From a virus: 64,000 nucleotides of DNA. The position numbers and the translations under genes are program-made. Shown here piece by piece: positions 42,640 to 49,740 of the stretch. How positions within the stretch are numbered: the first letter of the stretch is position 1; every line of letters begins with the position of its first letter. A model generated the notes under the pieces. That model did no database searches. It had not been told where the DNA came from and worked only from the letters and a program-made list of their open reading frames with translations. Where the stretch lies: IMG/VR virus record IMGVR_UViG_3300001390_000008, positions 1 to 64,000 of that record, one strand, 5' to 3'.

Positions 42640-42890
42640 ATTACCTTCCCCATATTAATAGCTTCTTGCAGTGCCTTCGCTATAGTTATTTCCAGAACAT
42701 CTCTATCTAAAACTATTTGCCCCATGAACTCATGAGACGTAACATAGCGTATACTGGTTATTTCACCACTATAGTTAGTTGTGGTTAAAATGTCGGTTAT
42801 CTGTTAGACATAACGGAGGTCTTTGATCTGCCTATTGCGATTAGTTAATCGTTGAAACTTTTGCCCTATTTTATATTTTGGTGTTTTCAT
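42636..42890 (-). pseudogene. small phage gene interrupted by an in-frame TAA
   Basis: ATG at 42890 (GGGGCATATC upstream) opens a frame that reads as one protein except for a TAA at codon 29 (42804-42806): MKTPKYKIGQKFQRL... DLRYV / QITDILTTTNYSGEI...VLDRDVLEITIAKALQEAI. It ends in an ATGA overlap with the next gene, as a working gene would. So a nonsense mutation, sequence error or readthrough; other genes here use TAA as stop. Confidence 0.65.
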
Positions 42891-42902
42891 GATATGCCCC
42901 TA

Positions 42903-43118
42903 TCAGTTATGCCCCTGCTTATACCATGACGTTTCAGCCATCCGCATACGGTACTTTTTATACCTATTACAAATTCTCCTCCGATCTTTTTTAACTGGTT
43001 TTAAGCCGTACAAATTAACTCCCTCATATTTTAGTTGCCCGTATAACTCACGTATTGGCCACAATTTTTCATCGTGTAACATACAGACATGTCCGGCAGC
43101 ATCGCGGCGCGGATTCAT
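42903..43118 (-). CDS. hypothetical basic protein (71 aa)
   Basis: Main body WPIRELYGQLKYEGVNLYGLKPVKKDRRRICNRYKKYRMRM, strongly basic. The first 14 residues overlap, in another frame, with the 32-aa frame upstream that contains CRTC, so a frameshift may separate one gene into two. Confidence 0.55.
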   Translation of the reverse strand: MNPRRDAAGHVCMLHDEKLWPIRELYGQLKYEGVNLYGLKPVKKDRRRICNRYKKYRMRMAETSWYKQGHN

Positions 43119-43167
43119 CTATCTGGTTTAGTAGCCAGTGTATATTTGTTTCCGGTAAAGTTTTCAT
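43069..43167 (-). CDS. 32-aa frame, possible 5' half of the neighbouring gene
   Basis: MKTLPETNIHWLLNQIDESAPRCCRTCLYVTR. It looks like an N-terminus and includes CC..C; the natural continuation (DEKLWPIRELY) is in the 71-aa frame. Either a separate peptide or a broken gene. Confidence 0.4.
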   Translation of the reverse strand: MKTLPETNIHWLLNQIDESAPRCCRTCLYVTR

Positions 43168-43198
43168 TTTAATCAACTGCCTCCCATTCTATATTTTA

Positions 43199-43645
43199 TT
43201 ACTTAGGTGTCACTTTTAACTGATCTGGTTTTTGCGTGGTGTGCCCAGTAATAGTAATCTTATCAACCTCTTTTTCTGATAACACCTGCTTAACTTTACC
43301 CATAGGCACAGTAGCCGTATTAAAAAAATCCTTCTTCGATACCTTGCTAAAGAATTTTTTTATATCAACACTATTAGAGGCCCGTATTGGCGGCGTATAT
43401 ATTTCACCCACCCCCTTACTAGTCTCTACTAAACGTGCCCCGGCCTCTACCATTCTGGTTTCCAGCTTTTCCTCATTCTCTTTAATACGGGCCGCCAGCA
43501 TTTTCTGGAGTTTCATATCTTCAGATATTTTATTGACTAACACCTTAAGGTCTTTCGTATCTGTGCTTGTCTGTTTACGTGCCCTGTTATTACTAGTTGT
43601 CTTTGCTACTGTACTTTTACGTGTACGTGTTCTTACTTGTGCCAT
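43199..43645 (-). CDS. basic helical protein (148 aa)
   Basis: Arg/Lys-rich N-terminus (QVRTRTRKSTVAKTTSNNRARK) then helices (VLVNKISEDMKLQKMLAARIKENEEKLETRMVEAG) and FFSKVSKKDFFNTATVPMGKVKQVLSEKEVDKI. Possibly DNA-binding or a virion-packaged internal protein; unproven. Promoter with palindrome lies upstream. Confidence 0.68.
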   Translation of the reverse strand: MAQVRTRTRKSTVAKTTSNNRARKQTSTDTKDLKVLVNKISEDMKLQKMLAARIKENEEKLETRMVEAGARLVETSKGVGEIYTPPIRASNSVDIKKFFSKVSKKDFFNTATVPMGKVKQVLSEKEVDKITITGHTTQKPDQLKVTPK

Positions 43646-43672
43646 GTTTCTGTCCTCTTTGTTTATGTATCT

Positions 43673-43693
43673 ATTATATGAAATTAATTACAA
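43673..43693 (-). promoter_or_regulatory. palindrome box abutting TATAAT
   Basis: Minus strand TTGTAATTAATTTCAT (43693-43678) whose last T begins TATAAT (43678-43673). Expected start falls ~20 nt upstream of the 148-aa gene RBS. -35 match is poor, so the box itself may set promoter strength. Confidence 0.62.
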
Positions 43694-43814
43694 AATATAT
43701 AATTAAAATTATCTATAACCCTATTAATAAATACCTATCTAATTGAGCAAAAAGGGTACGATGTTGCACATTTTGCCCAGTTTCACAGTTTAATAGCATT
43801 ATTGCTATTTTTAC

Positions 43815-43997
43815 TTACCCCTCCTCATATGAGTCAAAAGGCATTCCTATGGCCTCAACTAATTCATCATCATCCAGATCTTTTAGCCTTTTTATGATAG
43901 CTTCTCTAAACATAATTGGTGTAATATCTTCGCCGCCTTTACTAATTGAGTGTGGTATGGCGAAGGCAATGTCATAAGCGTGGTTATATGTAATCAT
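43815..43997 (-). CDS. conserved small phage protein (60 aa)
   Basis: Pattern YDIAFAI...EDITPIMFREAIIKRLKDLDDDELVEAIGMPFDSYEE matches small phage proteins frequently seen in accessory blocks. Acidic C-terminus. Coupled (4 nt) to the 101-aa gene upstream. Function unknown. Confidence 0.75.
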   Translation of the reverse strand: MITYNHAYDIAFAIPHSISKGGEDITPIMFREAIIKRLKDLDDDELVEAIGMPFDSYEEG

Positions 43998-44299
43998 AAT
44001 ATTTTCCTAGCCCATCGAGGCAAATTTGAGTTTGTGTAATACCATAAATCGTATAGGCCGTTATGCGTTTCAATTCCAAAAACCCACCGATTATTTAATT
44101 TTTCTAAGTACAGCCGGGTATCCCTAGGCTCAACCTTACACACCTGATAAATCATGAGATAAAGTGCGGATGGCATGTAGATAGATATTTTACCTACATA
44201 TTCAGTTGCATTATCTTTATACAAATACAGTTGCCTGCCTTTTTTTTCTTTGCCCTTTCCTCTAATAATTATTGGCCACTTTGGCGTATCGAAAATCAT
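43994..44299 (-). CDS. hypothetical protein, related to 25349-25690 (101 aa)
   Basis: C-terminal YDLWYYTNSNLPRWARKIL mirrors the end of the 113-aa protein at 25349. N-terminal half is basic/beta (IIIRGKGKEKKGRQLYLYKDNATEYVGKISIYM). Coupled to both neighbours. Confidence 0.7.
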   Translation of the reverse strand: MIFDTPKWPIIIRGKGKEKKGRQLYLYKDNATEYVGKISIYMPSALYLMIYQVCKVEPRDTRLYLEKLNNRWVFGIETHNGLYDLWYYTNSNLPRWARKIL

Positions 44300-44445
44300 G
44301 CAATAAATATTACTGCGAAAGAAAACCCCACCTTAAGGATATAGTAGAGTATAGTTAACACTAATGATATAAACGGCGAGGCTATTATTACCACTGCTAT
44401 AATAACAAACACCACCGCCATGCTTTCAGATTCATCATAGTTCAT
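44296..44445 (-). CDS. 49-aa two-helix membrane protein
   Basis: Reads MNYDESESMAVVFVIIAVVIIASPF...ILYYILKVGFSFAVIFIA; acidic N-terminus and two hydrophobic helices. TGA overlaps the next gene's ATG; its start overlaps the upstream gene's end by 11 nt. Confidence 0.65.
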   Translation of the reverse strand: MNYDESESMAVVFVIIAVVIIASPFISLVLTILYYILKVGFSFAVIFIA

Positions 44446-44614
44446 CAGTGCTTGCCCCATCTTTCATTTCGTCTACAGACATCACCCAGTCCCCGCCAAA
44501 ATACTCCTGATATTCCGTAGCTAGATAGTCGGCATCTTCCTTACATGGCAGCCCCCAATCTATTACATGCACTTCATCCAGTCCAAGTTCCCTACCTATT
44601 ACCCTCCAATACAT
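44435..44614 (-). CDS. 59-aa acidic protein
   Basis: Reads MYWRVIGRELGLDEVHVIDW...DADYLATEYQEYFGGDWVMSVDEMKDG. Looks like a small alpha/beta protein; GGGGTAAAATT precedes the ATG. Not recognised. Confidence 0.68.
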   Translation of the reverse strand: MYWRVIGRELGLDEVHVIDWGLPCKEDADYLATEYQEYFGGDWVMSVDEMKDGASTDEL

Positions 44615-44641
44615 AATTTTACCCCTATTTATAAAACAGTT

Positions 44642-45244
44642 TTAATGCGGTCTACCGTCTATATCAAATTCATACTCATTATTTTCTATAGTTTCTTCTA
44701 CAGATTCGTTTGATGTGAGGTATTCATAATCGTTTTGCAGTCGTGTATAGATCCATCTCATTAATTTCCTTAGCTCTTCTGCAATACTCTTTTCAGTATC
44801 AGCAAAAGTATCGGAGTATCTAGTACACCCCAGATCAACATCAATATCTGTACAATATTCATGGTAATAGTATCCCCTGTGTTTAATGTTAGCGGTTAAT
44901 CTATAAAAATAAGGCAGCTGTACTTCCCTCAATTTTTTTGCAATCGCCTGCAATATTTCATCTTTAGGGGCATATTCTTCTATGGCCTTAACTGATCCCT
45001 TCTTATACTGATAGCTACCCTCAAAGCAAGCACCATCCCCTTGATTCCAGAAACCAGTAAAGAGGATTTTATCTATCTCTATTCCCATCAGTGCGGCGGC
45101 TGTAGTAACGTCTTCATCTATGCCTTCGTGCCAAAGCTCATACCCTGTATTGATGTCTCGTAAATTATCTAATACAGTGGCCTTTACTTCGCCGGGCAAT
45201 TCAGCATATTTATATAAATTAGTATGTGTTGTTTGTACTCTCAT
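44642..45244 (-). CDS. conserved phage protein (200 aa)
   Basis: Contains ALMGIEIDKILFTGFWNQGDGACFEGSYQYKKG, the hallmark of a widespread phage/prophage protein of unknown function, sometimes annotated loosely as an antitoxin-like protein. Acidic, helical C-terminus (DYEYLTSNESVEETIENNEYEFD). Function not established. Confidence 0.8.
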   Translation of the reverse strand: MRVQTTHTNLYKYAELPGEVKATVLDNLRDINTGYELWHEGIDEDVTTAAALMGIEIDKILFTGFWNQGDGACFEGSYQYKKGSVKAIEEYAPKDEILQAIAKKLREVQLPYFYRLTANIKHRGYYYHEYCTDIDVDLGCTRYSDTFADTEKSIAEELRKLMRWIYTRLQNDYEYLTSNESVEETIENNEYEFDIDGRPH

Positions 45245-45257
45245 TTTGACATTTCCT

Positions 45258-45419
45258 CTATCTTGCTGCTGACTTTACTACTATGGGTTCACGGCTACTC
45301 TCTATTGTATCCGCATAATACCGGGCCTGTTCATAGGTGTGGAAAGTGCGGCCAACTATGCGCATCTTCCCGCCTTCGCTAAAATAAATAACATAATAAC
45401 TATGAGGAAGTTTAGCCAT
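45258..45419 (-). CDS. 53-aa hypothetical protein
   Basis: Read from a gap: MAKLPHSYYVIYFSEGGKMRIVGRTFHTYEQARYYADTIE... . Resembles the small phage 'YEQARxYAD' proteins. Good length and separation between neighbours. Function unknown. Confidence 0.7.
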   Translation of the reverse strand: MAKLPHSYYVIYFSEGGKMRIVGRTFHTYEQARYYADTIESSREPIVVKSAAR

Positions 45420-45422
45420 AAT

Positions 45423-45617
45423 CTACCCTCTTTCAGTCGCTTTTTCCCAAATAGTATTCAATATATCGCTTTGCTTCCTAGACAAACCGATACTTTTAAA
45501 TAATTGATCATTAATTGAGTCTATAAAATTAGTCTCCCAATCAGATAACCTTGATTCCCTAGCCTCACAATCTTCTACCATTTGTTGCCATTCTTCTTGG
45601 TCTTTAAAATTAGGCAT
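45423..45617 (-). CDS. hypothetical protein (64 aa)
   Basis: Sequence style PNFKDQEEWQQMVEDCEARESRLSDWETNFIDSINDQL...GLSRKQSDILNTIWEKAT matches phage proteins that carry an FI-D-S-I motif. Helical. Overlaps the upstream gene by 8 nt. Confidence 0.7.
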   Translation of the reverse strand: MPNFKDQEEWQQMVEDCEARESRLSDWETNFIDSINDQLFKSIGLSRKQSDILNTIWEKATERG

Positions 45618-45846
45618 TAGTTTCTTCCGCGCTTACTATAAAACTACGATGGATAATAATTTCATCCCCCGGCCTTTTTGTAATATACCCACATAATGTT
45701 TTTGTCTTACCTTTTATAATTACACAGTAAACCGCCTCATCTTTCTGCGATTTTACCTCTACCGTGAAAGTGCCTTTACGTGAGTGTGTTATTAAATACC
45801 TTTTACCATTTTCTAACTGTATATCTGATTTGTTGCTTTTATTCAT
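45610..45846 (-). CDS. small beta protein, paralogue of 34500-34709 (78 aa)
   Basis: Same pattern LENGKRYLITHSRKGTFTVEV...GDEIIIHRSFIV as the protein at 34500, with an additional 10-residue N-terminal extension. Coupled by overlaps to both neighbours. Function unknown. Confidence 0.72.
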   Translation of the reverse strand: MNKSNKSDIQLENGKRYLITHSRKGTFTVEVKSQKDEAVYCVIIKGKTKTLCGYITKRPGDEIIIHRSFIVSAEETNA

Positions 45847-46094
45847 TCACCCTTCCCCCACCCATCAGATATATCGATCTCAGTAACCTCAACCCCTAAA
45901 AGACTAGCCCAATCGTCTGCGGTACGTTTAGGACACCTATATATCTCATTCGTATAATCTAGCCATTTTGTTTCCCCATTACAGCCTATTATCTTAGCCT
46001 GATAACTTATTTTAGGGGCAGTTCCGTGCCTTGGTATTCTAGAGTCTGGCCTGTACTTAACCAACACTACTTTTAATTTATTACTCGTTGTCAT
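45843..46094 (-). CDS. hypothetical protein (83 aa)
   Basis: Start MTTSNKLKVVLVKYRP chosen at the first ATG; includes KISYQAKIIGCNGETKWLDY and RTADDWASLLGVEVTEIDISDGWGKG. Overlaps the zinc-ribbon gene by 14 nt. Not recognised. Confidence 0.66.
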   Translation of the reverse strand: MTTSNKLKVVLVKYRPDSRIPRHGTAPKISYQAKIIGCNGETKWLDYTNEIYRCPKRTADDWASLLGVEVTEIDISDGWGKGE

Positions 46095-46248
46095 AATCAA
46101 CCTCTAATGATTCATAAGGGTATCTATTATCGTCTATCCCACAATTGGGGCAAAATCCAACCTCGTCATGTTTCCCCTTAGACGCCCATTCATGCCCACA
46201 TTCCGGGCATCTATAGTGATTAGCATACATAAAGTAAGGCTTAGGCAT
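46081..46248 (-). CDS. zinc-ribbon protein (55 aa)
   Basis: Clear CPECGHEW ... CPNCG pair (rubredoxin-like knuckles) with an acidic tail (YESLEVDYDNE). ATG overlaps the upstream stop by 8 nt. Could bind nucleic acid or serve as an adaptor. Confidence 0.75.
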   Translation of the reverse strand: MPKPYFMYANHYRCPECGHEWASKGKHDEVGFCPNCGIDDNRYPYESLEVDYDNE

Positions 46249-46465
46249 TATCATCTAACTCCCTTAGTACCATGTCTGCGTAAAGGTCTGTATCATCTAC
46301 TGATACCGCCCAGCCACTTAACAAATTAAGCCCAAAGTACCTATGTATACGATAACTGTCTTCCTCTTCGTGCTTTAATACTACACGAACACAACTCTCT
46401 GTAGTTATCTTACATATTACTGTAAGCCCCTCCTCCCATTCTTTCCTAAGTTCTTCTAGTGTCAT
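46241..46465 (-). CDS. hypothetical protein (74 aa)
   Basis: TLEELRKEWEEGLTVICKITTESCVRVVLKHEEEDSYRIHRYFG; mixed alpha/beta, acidic. Overlaps the upstream gene by 20 nt with GAGGTG before ATG. Not recognised. Confidence 0.66.
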   Translation of the reverse strand: MTLEELRKEWEEGLTVICKITTESCVRVVLKHEEEDSYRIHRYFGLNLLSGWAVSVDDTDLYADMVLRELDDNA

Positions 46466-46682
46466 TTATCCACACCTCTTTATTAATTATGAAATACGCC
46501 CCTTCTAACCACAAAGCTACTTCAAAGAGGTTATCAAAATAAATTATAGGCTGGTGCTTGTCGCGTATTACAAAATTATCATTTACTACAGATCGACTAA
46601 CTACCTCTACCTCCAAATTTAAAGCCTCCGCTAACTGCTCAATTCGTATCCATGTCTTTACTGTTTTTGCTGCACACGCCAT
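46446..46682 (-). CDS. hypothetical protein (78 aa)
   Basis: TVKTWIRIEQLAEALNLEVEVVSRSVVNDNFVIRD could be a small winged-helix/HTH-type DNA-binding fold (IEQLAEALN...), but this is weak. First gene after the promoter at 46715. Confidence 0.6.
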   Translation of the reverse strand: MACAAKTVKTWIRIEQLAEALNLEVEVVSRSVVNDNFVIRDKHQPIIYFDNLFEVALWLEGAYFIINKEVWINDTRRT

Positions 46683-46714
46683 TTATCTACTCTCTTTTAT
46701 TAACTGTTATGTAT

Positions 46715-46736
46715 ATTATATTGTAATTAATTTCAA
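46715..46736 (-). promoter_or_regulatory. palindrome box directly upstream of TATAAT
   Basis: Minus strand TTGAAATTAATTACAA (46736-46721) followed immediately by TATAAT (46720-46715). The palindrome fills the space where the spacer should be; -35 would be TGGTAA, a weak match. Confidence 0.65.
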
Positions 46737-46767
46737 TTTACCAATAGAAACTTTTTATGGGGCCATT

Positions 46768-47001
46768 TTATTTTCCTTTTAATAGCGCATTTAACTTAAC
46801 TACACAAGCGGGTATATTACAACGAAAAACATAGTCATACGAATAGCGCCCTATGGGCGGCTGTAGCTTCAAACTGTCCCCGGTTCTTGACCGTATTTTA
46901 CACCAGTAGTCAAAATCCCCATCTGATGATAAATAATATTTTTCATCAGATGTCATTATGTGTCCTTTTTTAGAAATAATGTCCTTTGTTGTATATTCCA
47001 T
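46768..47001 (-). CDS. hypothetical protein (77 aa)
   Basis: MEYTTKDIISKKGHIMTSDEKYYLSSDGDFDYWCKIRSRTG and VFRCNIPACVVKLNALL. Start after GGGGGTAAAA. Cysteines C31?, C62 and C67 could bind metal. Not recognised. Confidence 0.66.
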   Translation of the reverse strand: MEYTTKDIISKKGHIMTSDEKYYLSSDGDFDYWCKIRSRTGDSLKLQPPIGRYSYDYVFRCNIPACVVKLNALLKGK

Positions 47002-47003
47002 TT

Positions 47004-47402
47004 TTACCCCCAATTTGCGGCTTTGTACCCTGGAGCTTCATCTAACAAATCTTCCATGATGGTTACCAGGATCTTATAAGCGTCGGTTTGGTAGTAGTCG
47101 TCAGTTTCGCAAGACTGATACTCTAAACAGCTAAGGTGCTTAGCTATCTGCCCCGTAGACACCGAGACACTACGCTTTACAAGTTCCTTGCACTGGTTAA
47201 TATACATAAAATCCGCTTCGTCGGGCTCCCTCTCGTAACGTGCGCTAACTGACCTAATGTTTTCCTCGGCTAAAATTTCAGCTATTTTTTCAGGCTCAAA
47301 TATGCCCCGCCCCGCTAAAATTCCATAGTTACAGCATTTGTGGGCCGCTGCATAACTTGCCAGTGCTGCGATAGTTTCGGCTTGTACTAAAAATGCACTC
47401 AT
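47004..47402 (-). CDS. conserved phage protein (132 aa)
   Basis: MSAFLVQAETIAALASYAAAHK plus LSCLEYQSCETDDYYQTDAYKILVTI: the MSAFLV...YQSCE pattern belongs to a frequent phage protein of unknown function. AGGTGAGGTAAAAATT precedes ATG. Directly follows the third palindrome module. Confidence 0.8.
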   Translation of the reverse strand: MSAFLVQAETIAALASYAAAHKCCNYGILAGRGIFEPEKIAEILAEENIRSVSARYEREPDEADFMYINQCKELVKRSVSVSTGQIAKHLSCLEYQSCETDDYYQTDAYKILVTIMEDLLDEAPGYKAANWG

Positions 47403-47509
47403 AATTTTTACCTCACCTTAATAGTATTAATCTTTATACCAATAGCCATAAATACAACGCCAGGTTTAGATGTAAATCCGTCATTATATGCTTATTATTA
47501 AACCATAAT

Positions 47510-47831
47510 TTGTAATTAATTACAAGAAAACATTTTTATACGAACATAAATTTAATTTATATTAGAATTTAATTACATTAGAATATTAGAATTTAATTAT
47601 ATTATTATATTTTGCAAGCGATTTCAAAATATTATTGTATTAGAATATTATGATATTAGAATACTCTAATATTACTAGTGATACGAAATCTCTGCGATGG
47701 CAAGTGGGTGTCGTAAATATGACTAGTGGTGAGAAATCTCTGCGACCAGAGATGGGTGTGAGGTACAGCTCTGCGACCAGAATCGGGTGTCGTACTAGTG
47801 GTGGAAAATCTCTGCGGTGGTGAATGGGTGT
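47510..47831. repeat. AT-rich/CTGCG module, copy 3, with tandem repeats
   Basis: Palindrome TTGTAATTAATTACAA (47510-47525), the block shared with copy 2, second palindrome TTGCAAGCGATTTCAA (47612-47627), then about four tandem units of ~37-48 bp (start 47675, 47723, ~47761, 47795), each with ...CTCTGCGA...GGGTGTCGTA and most beginning CTAGTGGTG. No gene. On the minus strand it may drive the MSAFLV gene (TTGTAA-17-TTTAAT). Confidence 0.78.
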
Positions 47832-47999
47832 TTATTTTACTAACCTAATAGCAGATCTTAATATTATATTCTCTTTTTGTATTCTTTCAATATCTACTTC
47901 CATCCCAGCAGCCCACGACATTAAAAGATTAAAAGAATCTTCTACATCGGTGCCTTTTACTGCTTCCTGTACATCAAAAATATGGTCTTGTATACTCAT
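47832..47999 (-). CDS. 55-aa hypothetical protein
   Basis: Minus-strand frame MSIQDHIFDVQEAVKGTDVEDSFNLLMSWAAGMEVDIERIQKEN...; coiled and acidic. AAGGAGTGGCAAAC precedes ATG. The opposite strand also has an open frame of 64 codons, but composition and direction favour this one. Confidence 0.68.
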   Translation of the reverse strand: MSIQDHIFDVQEAVKGTDVEDSFNLLMSWAAGMEVDIERIQKENIILRSAIRLVK

Positions 48000-48022
48000 G
48001 TTTGCCACTCCTTGCTAATGTA

Positions 48023-48094
48023 TTAAAAACTGTGTGTGCAGTAATCGGTATCCCAATATACGGAGGCCCACGTATTTATGTCTAAATGCCCCAT
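48023..48094 (-). CDS. possible 23-aa peptide
   Basis: MGHLDINTWASVYWDTDYCTHSF after GAGGTAATTAT. Short and unsupported beyond the RBS. Confidence 0.3.
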   Translation of the reverse strand: MGHLDINTWASVYWDTDYCTHSF

Positions 48095-48112
48095 ATAATT
48101 ACCTCACCTTTG

Positions 48113-48310
48113 CTAGCCATATTCAGATATTATTTCTATTGCCCTTTTTCTTAGTAGCTTAAGACTGCTACAGATTATTTCCTCCTCAATATTTCCATTA
48201 GCCTCATACTGCAATTTGTATAGATTTACATCTATTTTAGAAATATCCACTGAATAATAAGAGAAGCCCTCTATATCTAATGTAGCTTTAAATATCGTTA
48301 TTAATGCCAT
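48113..48310 (-). CDS. hypothetical protein (65 aa)
   Basis: ALITIFKATLDIEGFSYYSVDISKID...; acidic/hydrophobic alternation suggests a small alpha/beta domain. GGGGCAGTAAAACAA precedes ATG. Not recognised. Confidence 0.65.
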   Translation of the reverse strand: MALITIFKATLDIEGFSYYSVDISKIDVNLYKLQYEANGNIEEEIICSSLKLLRKRAIEIISEYG

Positions 48311-48348
48311 TTGTTTTACTGCCCCGCCTTCTGCATATCTAGATATAT

Positions 48349-48444
48349 TTAGTCAATGTGGTGGATTACTTTATCTGCTATCTCACTGGCAATTTCAGAT
48401 ATATATTCTTTTTCTTCACAGTCGCTTCTCTCAATTGCCTTCAT
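48349..48444 (-). CDS. 31-aa frame, maybe C-terminus of a longer gene
   Basis: MKAIERSDCEEKEYISEIASEIADKVIHHID with GAGGAAGTGAAG before ATG. The same frame is open another 22 codons upstream (RIHTEHYCNATCSLKLHEEVK) right to the methyltransferase stop, without any start codon. That upstream segment looks protein-like, so the true start or a readthrough product is uncertain. Confidence 0.5.
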   Translation of the reverse strand: MKAIERSDCEEKEYISEIASEIADKVIHHID

Positions 48445-48513
48445 CTTCACTTCCTCGTGTAGTTTTAGCGAACATGTTGCATTACAGTAATGCTCGGTAT
48501 GTATGCGTGGCTG

Positions 48514-49230
48514 TTAGGCATCAGAAATTCTGTCCTTTGCCGTATTAAAATAATCATCATCCAATTCAATACCAATAAAATCTCTACCTGTTTTTTTGCA
48601 GGCCGCGCCAGTTGTCCCAGTCCCCATAAATGGGTCTAAAACAACTGAATCAACTTTGCTAAATAATCTAATTACTTTTTCTGCTAATTCCTGCGGAAAT
48701 ACCGCGCCATGGTCTTTGCTTACTTTCTTTCCGCGCTTTATACTCCAAACATTTGAAAGCACCCCTCTATCAAACTGTGCAGTTTTAAATGACCTGCTTT
48801 CAGGCGCACTGTTTTGAAGCACAATCAAAACCTCAAATTGGCTATTCATTACGCCTTTCCCTATTGCAGGCTGCGCGTTTAACTTATCCCATATAATAAA
48901 TTCTTTTACTTTGCCGCTAAATTCACCAAGCAGTTTAAAAAGAGCAGGTTTGTTACCTGTGAGGAATTGCACATTGTAAAAAACCAAATCAGAAACCCTT
49001 AAACACTCATTTAAAACTTTCTTGTTAAACTCAAAATAATCGTCAATAGGCAAATTATCGTCAAAGCTTTTATATTTTGTACTTATCTCTTTAACTATCT
49101 GCCTAGAGCAATATTTACCATTTCTAATCCTGAGATTCATATTGTACGGCGGGCTGGTTAATACAATATCAACACTTCCGCTTGGTATTTCTTTCATTTT
49201 TTCTAAACAATTACCTCTTAATAATTTCAT
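48514..49230 (-). CDS. DNA methyltransferase, N4/N6 type (238 aa)
   Basis: Beta-class arrangement: catalytic motif TSPPYN at 25-30, then a target region, and AdoMet motif DPFMGTGTTG at 199-208, followed by IGIELDDDYF. Modifies adenine N6 or cytosine N4. No restriction endonuclease is adjacent, so it is an orphan: anti-restriction or regulation. GAGGTAATTG precedes ATG. Confidence 0.93.
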   Translation of the reverse strand: MKLLRGNCLEKMKEIPSGSVDIVLTSPPYNMNLRIRNGKYCSRQIVKEISTKYKSFDDNLPIDDYFEFNKKVLNECLRVSDLVFYNVQFLTGNKPALFKLLGEFSGKVKEFIIWDKLNAQPAIGKGVMNSQFEVLIVLQNSAPESRSFKTAQFDRGVLSNVWSIKRGKKVSKDHGAVFPQELAEKVIRLFSKVDSVVLDPFMGTGTTGAACKKTGRDFIGIELDDDYFNTAKDRISDA

Positions 49231-49235
49231 TTGTT

Positions 49236-49586
49236 TTACTGCCTCGCCTTTTTTGCTATTTCTACTAGCTCATTCCAGTCACGATGGCCTGTGTTACAAT
49301 GCTTTATAGCTAAAACTAATAGTCTACCCCGCTCAGGTTCAAGAGAGAATATGTAATTTCTAAGCCCCTGCATTTCTGCGGTCTGTGTTCCGGCCCCGCC
49401 GCAGATACACTTCTTTCCGCTTACTGGCTTTCCCTGCCCGGCACAAACACTACACATAGCCGACTCTTTAGTACACTCTATGTGTCTCAATGTAAATTCA
49501 ACCATTTCATCCGCACCTAGATTATCCCATCTATTTAACTCATCTGCCTGCTTATTCCAGGCTTCTATAATATCGTTAATTTGCAT
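49236..49586 (-). CDS. Cys-rich protein (116 aa)
   Basis: A central CSVCAGQG...CKICGGAG-like segment (CSVCAGQGKPVSGKKCICGGAG) resembles a DnaJ-type zinc finger repeat (CxxCxGxG); a helical C-terminus follows. May bind zinc and nucleic acid or act as a chaperone adaptor. Start module GGAGCTAATTACTATG. Confidence 0.75.
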   Translation of the reverse strand: MQINDIIEAWNKQADELNRWDNLGADEMVEFTLRHIECTKESAMCSVCAGQGKPVSGKKCICGGAGTQTAEMQGLRNYIFSLEPERGRLLVLAIKHCNTGHRDWNELVEIAKKARQ

Positions 49587-49591
49587 AGTAA

Positions 49592-49740
49592 TTAGCTCCA
49601 GCCGACGTAGTGTGCGTCAGTATTTTCGTTAAATTTAAGCTCATGTGCCCCGCCCATTACGCGGCTGAGCATGGCGTTATATTGCTCGTTCCCCGCTTGG
49701 ACTGCTTCGCCGCCAGTTAATTCAGTCGTTATAAACCTTT
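49592..49740 (-). other. open -1 frame after the second methyltransferase
   Basis: In the -1 frame relative to the 180-aa methyltransferase, 49 codons are open and protein-like (RFITTELTGGEAVQAGNEQYNAM, then MGGAHELKFNENTD...HYVGWS) up to a TAA at 49592, directly before the RBS of the Cys-rich gene. It lacks an early start codon. It is either the frameshifted C-terminus of the methyltransferase or a programmed extension. Confidence 0.55.

Noticed and set aside
42636-42890. Reassigned TAA codon in this phage
   Set aside because: TAA ends many intact genes in the window, so a single internal TAA does not support recoding.
39112-47831. CRISPR array
   Set aside because: Repeats are AT-rich or degenerate, spacers are not unique and unit lengths vary; the Cas4-like protein is in the recombination block and no cas genes are present.
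47824-48018. Plus-strand 64-codon frame
   Set aside because: The minus-strand 55-aa frame here has an RBS, fits the operon direction and ends where the repeat block starts.
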